This document shows, in pieces, positions 57,955-64,000 of a stretch of DNA of 64,000 nt (positions within the stretch are counted from its first letter, which is position 1; every line of letters starts with the position of its first letter). The translations under genes were made by a program, and so were the position numbers. The DNA lies in the NCBI GenBank assembly GCA_944548615.1, contig OX155954.1, forward strand, positions 4,189,424 to 4,253,423. The letters are read 5' to 3'. The notes beneath the pieces were generated by a model. It was not told where the DNA came from. It did no database searches and was given only the letters and a program-made list of their open reading frames with translations. Source of the DNA: Micropterix aruncella (Eukaryota > Arthropoda > Insecta > Lepidoptera > Micropterigidae).

Positions 57955-58820
57955 CTAATGGGCCCATGATGAGGTGGCCACGATGACCCATGTGTTCAGG
58001 GTCGGTCACACCCACGGGTCAACACCCATCCGATAGCCTCCACGCATGGGGTGCGAACCTGGGTAGGACACTGGGTCAACCAGTCTCCCCTGGGAATCAA
58101 ACCTCTGGCGCTCCTGGACGGTCTGCGCACCGAGCGGCGCAAGCCAATCGACTGTGCTCTCCGACTAACAGTCGGGGGAGTCTGGGAACTGTATTGTTTC
58201 CTATAGAGCGGGGGTGGTTGCCTACCTTACGGCGACTGCTCTTGAAATGACCATTGGCCACCCGATCCGGGTTCAGAGTCGGGCAAAGGACGCCTTGGTC
58301 CGCGACAGATTCGGTGCACACCGTTTCACCGCTTCGTAAGGGAGAGGACCGCGCAAGCGACCTAGAACTCGGAACCAATCGAGAGACCGGAGAAATCTGG
58401 TCACCATTGGAAGCAAGGGCGCGAGGGTCGGCCCGCCAGGTAACATTACTGGCTATAATCTCGCTGTAAAGGCGTTGGCTTCTTGCGGGCTGTGACGTAG
58501 CTGGACGTTGGGTTGTTCTGTCCAAAGTCTTCTACGTTCACTGCAGGGCGACAGACGAGAAAATCGTTAAAACGTCCTGTGGTGACGGGCTCGCCCGTTG
58601 TAGTTGACACCGCAAGTTGTTAGTCAGAGTGCACAGTCGATTGGCTTACGCCGCACGGTGCGCAGACCGTCCAGGAGCGCCAGAAGGTTGATTCCTAGGG
58701 GAAACTGACCATTAGGCCAGAGTCCTACCCAGGCTCGCACTTCATGCGTGGATACCGTCGGATAGGTGTTGACCCGTGAAAATGACCAACTCTGAACAGA
58801 ATGGGTCTTCGTGGCCAACT
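57955..58820 (+). repeat. Repeat family A, copy 8 (complete inverted-head form)
   Basis: The head arm at about 57966-58175 (tgaggtggccacgatgaccc; cgctcctggacggtctgcgc) is matched in reverse complement by 58617-58818 (gcgcagaccgtccaggagcg; gggtcttcgtggccaactca). The arms are roughly 205 bp, with scattered differences, around a 440-bp centre. No protein was recognised: the open frames are not shared with other copies. The right edge is cut by a minus-strand retroposon with an (AAGAAAT)n tail at 58822-58865. Confidence 0.9.
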
Positions 58821-58821
58821 C

Positions 58822-59050
58822 AGCAAGAAATAAGAAATAAGAAATAAGAAATAAGAAATAAGAAAAATTTATTTTCATAAACCCGATCTGGGTATAGAAA
58901 CTACTCCACAAAAAATTATTATATATATAATAACATTACGAAATTACAACAAATAGTATTTCTACAAATGAAATTACATTTTAAATTATAAAAAAAGTGT
59001 ATAAAAAGTTCTGCGATCTAAGCTAACAGTGTATAAAAAAGTGTATAAAA
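58822..59050 (-). mobile_element. Retroposon 3' end with (TTATTTC)n tail, minus strand
   Basis: The tail of five units (58826-58862) abuts family A copy 8. The 3'UTR-like AT-rich part lies to its right. A 30-bp duplication (aaaaagtgtataaaaagttc) occurs at 58992 and again at 59036. Confidence 0.55.
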
Positions 59051-59054
59051 GTTC

Positions 59055-59895
59055 TGCGATCCAAGCAAAGCATTCGACTGTATAAACATCAATACCCTGG
59101 TAGACAAGCTAAACCATCATGGAATTAGAGGAGCGGCCAATTCACTCATTAAATCGTACCCACAAAACAGGCACCAAGTGGTGGAGATTAAAATAATTAA
59201 TGGAATTGAGGAAAAGGCTGAGCAATCGAGTTGTGAAATAGTAAACACCGGTGTGCCTCACGGCTCAACATTAGGACCCCTCCTCTTCAAACTCTATTGC
59301 AACGATTTAGCCACCAACATAACATGTGCCAAGACTGTCCAACTCGCAGACGACACCACGCGCATCCTTGAAAGTGACTATAGAGCAAAAATGGAGGATC
59401 CAACAAGCGAAACACTTTTTGAAGTCAATGACTAGTTTAGAGTGAACCCGATGTCGCCAATTTAAGCAAAGCAGTGTTGATAAACTTCTCAAATAAAAAA
59501 GAAAAACAGTTAAATTACTCTAATGAGATTGCCAAGTCCACTAAATTTCCAGGAACTTACACCGACTAAAACATGTCACGGAAAACCCACATAGACCAGC
59601 CCAAACCAAAATTGTGTTAAGCCCGCTATGCGGTATCCAGATCGAGAAAGATATTGGACGAAAAGGAAATTGATAGTGCATACCATTCTCCGGCCGAATC
59701 CCACTTGGGACATCGGATCCTATTGCTGGCAAATGCCACTGATATTAAAGTGGTATTTATTTTACAAAAAAGAGCCGTGAGAGCAATACGCGGATTAAAT
59801 AGGAGAGAATCCTGCAAACCACCATTTCGTGAACTAAAGATCCCCACCGCTTATGTCATACCTACCCACGAAAGCCCGCGCGAGTTCCACAAAAA
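59055..59895 (+). pseudogene. LINE RT copy, plus strand, same family as 59990-61534
   Basis: Frames read SKAFDCINI (first catalytic Asp motif), NHHGIRGAANSLIKSY, NTGVPHGSTLGPLLFKLYCN, 'DLATNITCAKTVQLADDTTR' (second motif, LADD) and, after a shift, VVFILQKRAVRAIRG and 'NRRESCKPPF'. Block by block it parallels the minus-strand neighbour with many substitutions. It has GVPQ changed to GVPH, several stops and a loss between the RT core and the C-terminal part. It is truncated at both ends. Confidence 0.9.
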
Positions 59896-59989
59896 CAAAA
59901 ATAAGGGAAAGCACCAAGCTCTTGCCCAATTACATTCCCATACAGCTCTTGCCCAATTACATATACACATACATATACATATATATATA

Positions 59990-61534
59990 TTAACATTCCT
60001 TAAGGTCATATAAGGATTTCTCAATTAAATATTTTTTCGTCTCTTTCCTGAATTTGTCATAATTTTCAATATCTTTCATGTTTTCTGGTAATTTATTATA
60101 AAAATTGAGGCTTATGTAATGAGAAGTACGCTGGAATTCAGTAGTTGATGGGTGCAATGCCTGGACGTATAGGGACTTATTCCTTGTATTATGGTAATGC
60201 ATGTCAGCGTGCGTTACATAACTGTTTCTGTGTTTGTAAAACTCGCACAAACACTCATGAACATATATACCAAAAACGGTGAGAATACGCAGTGTTTTAA
60301 AAAGAGGTTTGCATGATTCTCTTTGTCCTATGCCTCTGATTTGTCTCACCGCCCTTTTTTGCAGTATGAAAATATCCGTTATATTTATAGAATTACCCCA
60401 CAACAATATACCATATCTCAAATGAGATTCCACCAATGCATAATATGCTCCAACAACCTCCCTTTCTTCCATAATGTTTCTTATCTTAGATATAGCATAG
60501 CAGGCGGAAGATAGCTTGGCCCTAAGCTGGTCCCTGTGTACTCCCCAAGACATATTCTCATCCATATAAATACCTAGGAATCTAGTAGATTCTACTTTCT
60601 CTATAGGGAAATTGAGTTTCATGTTGGTTGTTTCTTTTTTACTTGAAAAATTAACCAAGGCGGTCTTATCAATATTTAAAGACATTTTATTTGCCCTAAA
60701 CCAGTCTTCTAACTCGTGAAGGGTAACGTTAATTCGCTCCTCCATGTTTGCTAATGTATCACTTTCAAGTACGCACGTTGTATCGTCAGCAAATTGTATG
60801 GTCTTGGCCATGCTTATATTCATAGATAAGTCATTGGTGTATAATGTAAAGAGTAATGGACCCAAGATCGAACCCTGAGGCACACCCATGTTTATCAGTT
60901 TTACTTGGGATCGACTTATAATTTCATTATAGCCATTGATAGTCCTGATCTCCACGATTTGCTGTCTATTTTGCAAATAAGACTTTAACAGGGAATTAGC
61001 CACTCCTCGAATGCCATAGTGATGCAGCTTCTCCAGCAATAGCTCGATGTCAACGCAATCAAACGCTCTGCTTAAGTCACAGAAAATACCAGAAGAAAAC
61101 ATCTTGTCATTGCGACTAATTTGAATAATTCTACATGCGGACAACACTGCATCTTGTGTAGATTTGTTTTTCCTAAATCCGTATTGGTTGTCCGTCAGTA
61201 CCGCAAATTTTTCCATGAATTTGTTTAATCTATTTTCTATAATTTTTTCAAGAATCTTTGAAAAATTATTTAATAACGCCACAGGACGATAGTTTTCGAT
61301 ATTACTTGCCTCTCCTTTTTTAAACAAAGGTACAATTTTTGCCACTTTATAAACGTCGGGAAATACTCCGTTAGCAAAACTTAGATTAAATAGGCGCGTT
61401 AGGCATGGTGCAAAAATGTTTTTATAAGATTTAAAAATACAGGTTGGAATTTCATCTAAACCCGCTGACTTTTTGTTCTTAAGAGAATCTATGCACTTGT
61501 CTACCTCCTCAGTCGATACAGGATATAGATATGG
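59990..61534 (-). CDS. LINE ORF2 reverse transcriptase, 5'-truncated, frame intact
   Basis: About 514 codons are open on the minus strand from 61534 to a stop at 59990; the start is missing, not a real initiation site. In order: AGLDEIPTCIFK (upstream finger), 'NYRPVAL', QYGFRKNKSTQDA, FCDLSRAFDCVD (first catalytic Asp), NMGVPQGSILGPLLFTLYTN, TIQFADDTT (catalytic Asp pair), 'ESTRFLGIYMDENMSW', FILQKRAVRQIRGIGQ, 'HYHNTRNKSL' and 'NFYNKLPENM'. All RT catalytic residues are present. The endonuclease domain and ORF1 are absent because the 5' side is cut by family A copy 9. The family is Jockey/CR1-group. It copies its own RNA when complete; this copy cannot. The intact frame suggests recent insertion. 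The tail is a (TATATG)-type repeat at 59948-59988. Confidence 0.93.
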   Translation of the reverse strand, partial: PYLYPVSTEEVDKCIDSLKNKKSAGLDEIPTCIFKSYKNIFAPCLTRLFNLSFANGVFPDVYKVAKIVPLFKKGEASNIENYRPVALLNNFSKILEKIIENRLNKFMEKFAVLTDNQYGFRKNKSTQDAVLSACRIIQISRNDKMFSSGIFCDLSRAFDCVDIELLLEKLHHYGIRGVANSLLKSYLQNRQQIVEIRTINGYNEIISRSQVKLINMGVPQGSILGPLLFTLYTNDLSMNISMAKTIQFADDTTCVLESDTLANMEERINVTLHELEDWFRANKMSLNIDKTALVNFSSKKETTNMKLNFPIEKVESTRFLGIYMDENMSWGVHRDQLRAKLSSACYAISKIRNIMEEREVVGAYYALVESHLRYGILLWGNSINITDIFILQKRAVRQIRGIGQRESCKPLFKTLRILTVFGIYVHECLCEFYKHRNSYVTHADMHYHNTRNKSLYVQALHPSTTEFQRTSHYISLNFYNKLPENMKDIENYDKFRKETKKYLIEKSLYDLKEC

Positions 61535-61550
61535 GATACAGGATATAGAT
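61515..61550 (+). repeat. 16-bp tandem duplication at the LINE/family A junction
   Basis: GATACAGGATATAGAT occurs at 61515-61530 and 61535-61550, the first inside the RT frame, the second at the edge of family A copy 9. Confidence 0.9.
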
Positions 61551-61552
61551 AG

Positions 61553-61820
61553 GGCAAGGGCCCATTTACTCCAGTAGGAGATATCTTAGCAAAACTGGTA
61601 GTTAGGGGGCGAGGCTGCCCGCTGGAGGCTACCTTTCCCGGAGCCTCGCCATAAGGCGTTGGCCGCTAACGGGTTTGTTGGCGTGCTAGCCAGTAGATTG
61701 TATTGTCTCTAAGTCTTCTAAGTTCATTCCACGGCTGAAAGAACGATCACATATCATTATACCATCCTGAGGTGACGGGTTTGCCTGTTGTAATCGACAC
61801 CGTCCTACTGTGGAGATGGG
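61553..61820 (+). repeat. Repeat family A, copy 9 (3' half, simple form)
   Basis: 'actggtagttagggggcgag', 'cgccataaggcgttggccgc', 'taagtcttctaagttcattc', 'gatcacatatcattatacca' and 'gacgggtttgcctgttgtaa'. It ends at the common 3' boundary. It belongs to the subfamily of copies 2 and 5. Confidence 0.8.
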
Positions 61821-61824
61821 CAAT

Positions 61825-62930
61825 CTAATACCATATATAATCAATGGCTGAAGCTGACTTTCGAAGACCTAAACTGTTGATTTACTCTTTCTTTTGCGAC
61901 TGCGAACCTAATGGATGCGCTTTGTGGCTGAAATATTGCAAGTAAAAAAATAACAGCAGAATTTTGGTCTTTAGTCAAATTATAAAATATCCAGTGGTCA
62001 ACTAAATTTATGATGAACTCATTGTACAGATTTGTTTGGATCACAGTTATACCAATGACAAAAAATGTTTAAATCATTATCCAATATTCTTCCTTGGATA
62101 AAAGCTATCGTAAGATATCTTAATTTATGGCCCGTAAATTTTAAGTCTGCTTTCTAGTTAGGTTTTTAAGTCTGCAACCATATCTTTTTCTGTTTACAGC
62201 AATAGGCTAATAAAAGACCAATGTTCACGCAGTGGTATAATTTCGGCTACAAGTTTAAGTAGTAGATTCTCGATAATTTCTATGCACGATAGCCCACACT
62301 GAGAGAAAAACTTCCAGCAGTCGCAACGCTGAAACGGAAAATGCCAGGCGAATTTTAGTGCATACTGATTGTGAAATAAAATGTGTAGTTCTACAGGTAA
62401 TCATCTTGCATTGCATGCATTTTCATTTTCTTTTTACCATAATTCAATTAGAAAGATTACACATATCAAATTATAGACATTTCGTATTTATAGGCGGATT
62501 TTTTATATTATTGGTGATTTATTTTTATTAAATGTTTTCTACTGTTACATTTTAAATTATATACATTTCTTATTTTATTTTTAATATTATTGGTGAATTA
62601 TTTTTATTAATTGTCTTCTACTGTTAGTTCTACTTATCCGGTCTGTTTAGATTTTTTTTCATGTTATATTTCTCTTTTAAATGTTATTTTGTGCCATTCA
62701 ATGAACATTACGAATTATTCTTGATTTCATTTAGATATTATAGGCAAACCAGTGAAATAATTACATTTTTTAATAAGATATTATAATTAGCAGATAAGTA
62801 AATTTGTCAATCTGTTTTAATAAGAGGTAATTGTGAGAAACATAGTTTTACACATTATTACCATATATGTACCACCACAATTTGGGACAATAAATATTTC
62901 TATTTGTATTTCTATTTCTTGGTATCAACA
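61825..62930. other. AT-rich region ending in a retroposon tail
   Basis: Bases 62880-62925 read 'gggacaataaatatttctat' plus 'ttctatttgtatttctattt', a plus-strand tail. It is like the minus-strand tail at 28757. Sequence upstream (62400-62880) is probably the 3'UTR. No coding sequence. Confidence 0.4.
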
Positions 62931-62934
62931 CTTT

Positions 62935-63800
62935 TTATTTTATATGTAAATGATCTGCTATCTGCAGTAACTCACTCTAATATAACTTTGTATACGGATG
63001 ACATCAGCATGAGCTTTGCAGACTCAAAAATAGGGCCCGTAGTGAAAACGTAAAACTGTGAATTGGCTCTGCTACATACTTGGCTCTGGAAAAATAGTCT
63101 GTACCTTAGCACAACCATGATAGTATCTATCCCTATGTGGTCGAAAAAATAAGGTCGTGAACATTCAAATTTTAACTATCGGTTCAACCAATAATGAAAT
63201 CCACAAATTTCTTAGTTTTGTTTTAGATGAAAACCTAAGATGGAATGCTTACGGAGAGGAACCAAGCGACAGGCTTTCCAGTGCCTGTTTCTTACTACGG
63301 CAAATAAGGAGATTGATCAGTGTTAAACGTACCAAAACAATACACTTTGCCTATTTCGAGTCGATTCTCCCTTATGAGATCCCCTTCTGGTCGCAGTGTT
63401 CCGCAGTTTTAGGGAAACACATTTCCTCTCGAAAAACAAGCCTTGAGAATTTTGACTTGATTACACTGAATCATGTCGTGGCCATTTTATAATTCTCGGT
63501 ACACTCACTCTACCTCGGCATCTTCAAATGCATAAAGTTGATATTAAAAAATAATAGGAAAGTTGAAGATTCAAAAGAAAACTCACCCGAAATGTACTAG
63601 AGGTAGGCATAATTTAATACTACCCTTGCAGCCTTTGGAATTATTTTAACGGGATGCAAACTCCGTTAGAAGGGTACGATATAATAAACTACTCGAAAAT
63701 AATAAAATTATTTGTAGAAACGTAAAAATACCTCAGTTTAGGTCAAAATTAAAATCTATTTTATTGAGACTGAATTGTATGATATCAAAGAATTGTAATT
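62935..63800 (+). pseudogene. LINE ORF2 fragment, plus strand
   Basis: Frames read STLFILYVNDLLSAV, NITLYTDDISMSFAD (the catalytic 'YADD' box with Thr for Ala), then after shifts HKFLSFVLDENLRWNAYGEE, SDRLSSACFLLRQIRRLISV, 'YFESILPYEIPFWSQ' and, near 63690, YNKLLENNKIICRN. This is the standard order from the RT core to the C-terminus. Several shifts and stops. Starts directly at the retroposon tail on its left, so the two insertions are adjacent. Confidence 0.8.
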
Positions 63801-64000
63801 AGGTGACTGACAATTTCCATTTTAATATTCTTATGTTGGCTTCAAATTTATACCATTTCATTGACTATTATATTATTACGATTATTCTATTTGGTCTCCG
63901 ATAATTAATTTTAAATATTCAATACTAATACTATAAATTATGTGGTGAGACTCTTCAGAACCCTTCAGTACCGGTTTTTTAAATTATTTGAATCTTAAGC

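Noticed and set aside
58097..58525. A 142-codon frame inside family A copy 8
   Set aside because: The frame is not kept in copies 1, 2, 3 or 5 and overlaps the inverted head. It is the result of GC-rich sequence lacking stops, not a gene.

Overview
The window looks like gene-poor, AT-rich insect chromatin, most likely lepidopteran. This rests on the types of transposable element present (mariner, TTAA-targeting piggyBac-like elements, hAT, and Jockey/CR1/RTE-type LINEs), on the short AT-rich introns of 70-74 nt, and on the many AAAT-type retroposon tails. No host gene can be identified with confidence. There is no rRNA, tRNA, CRISPR array, operon or bacterial signal. Almost all recognisable sequence is mobile DNA in various states of decay, often nested.

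Layout. 0-15 kb: dispersed repeats (families C and D), a 176-bp direct duplication around an RTE-type 3' end, a MITE with 24-bp inverted ends, a TTAA-flanked MITE, and LINE endonuclease/RT remnants next to copies of a GC-rich repeat here called family A. 15.2-22.1 kb: a 6.85-kb TTAA-flanked piggyBac-like element. It holds a putative first transposase exon, a family A copy that was itself hit by an 830-bp hAT MITE (8-bp target duplication), and a 2.7-kb array of three 910-bp units, each with three small phase-compatible candidate exons. 22-32 kb: fragments of several LINEs, a decayed mariner transposase and a PD-(D/E)xK-type endonuclease fragment. 32-45 kb: mostly unassigned AT-rich DNA with a 690-bp foldback element, more LINE tails, two family A copies, a 400-bp MITE and a second mariner relic. 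44.7-53 kb: RTE-type 3' ends and a modular repeat (F/G); one F copy carries a 305-bp deletion derivative of the 6.85-kb piggyBac-like element and another F copy lacks it. 53.5-64 kb: a Jockey-like LINE 3' end, an inverted/tandem repeat cluster interrupted by (TA)n tracts of up to about 340 bp, a family A tandem, and two convergent copies of one LINE family. The minus-strand copy of that pair has the best preserved coding region in the window.

How the parts relate. The elements date and define each other. The hAT insertion splits a family A copy, which itself lies inside the piggyBac-like element. The 305-bp MITE carries both ends of that element and so shows that the two ends 6.85 kb apart belong to one family. 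The strongest candidate for something undescribed is the composite piggyBac-like element with its amplified exon cassette, followed by family A, which exists in a simple form and in a form with an inverted copy of its own head.
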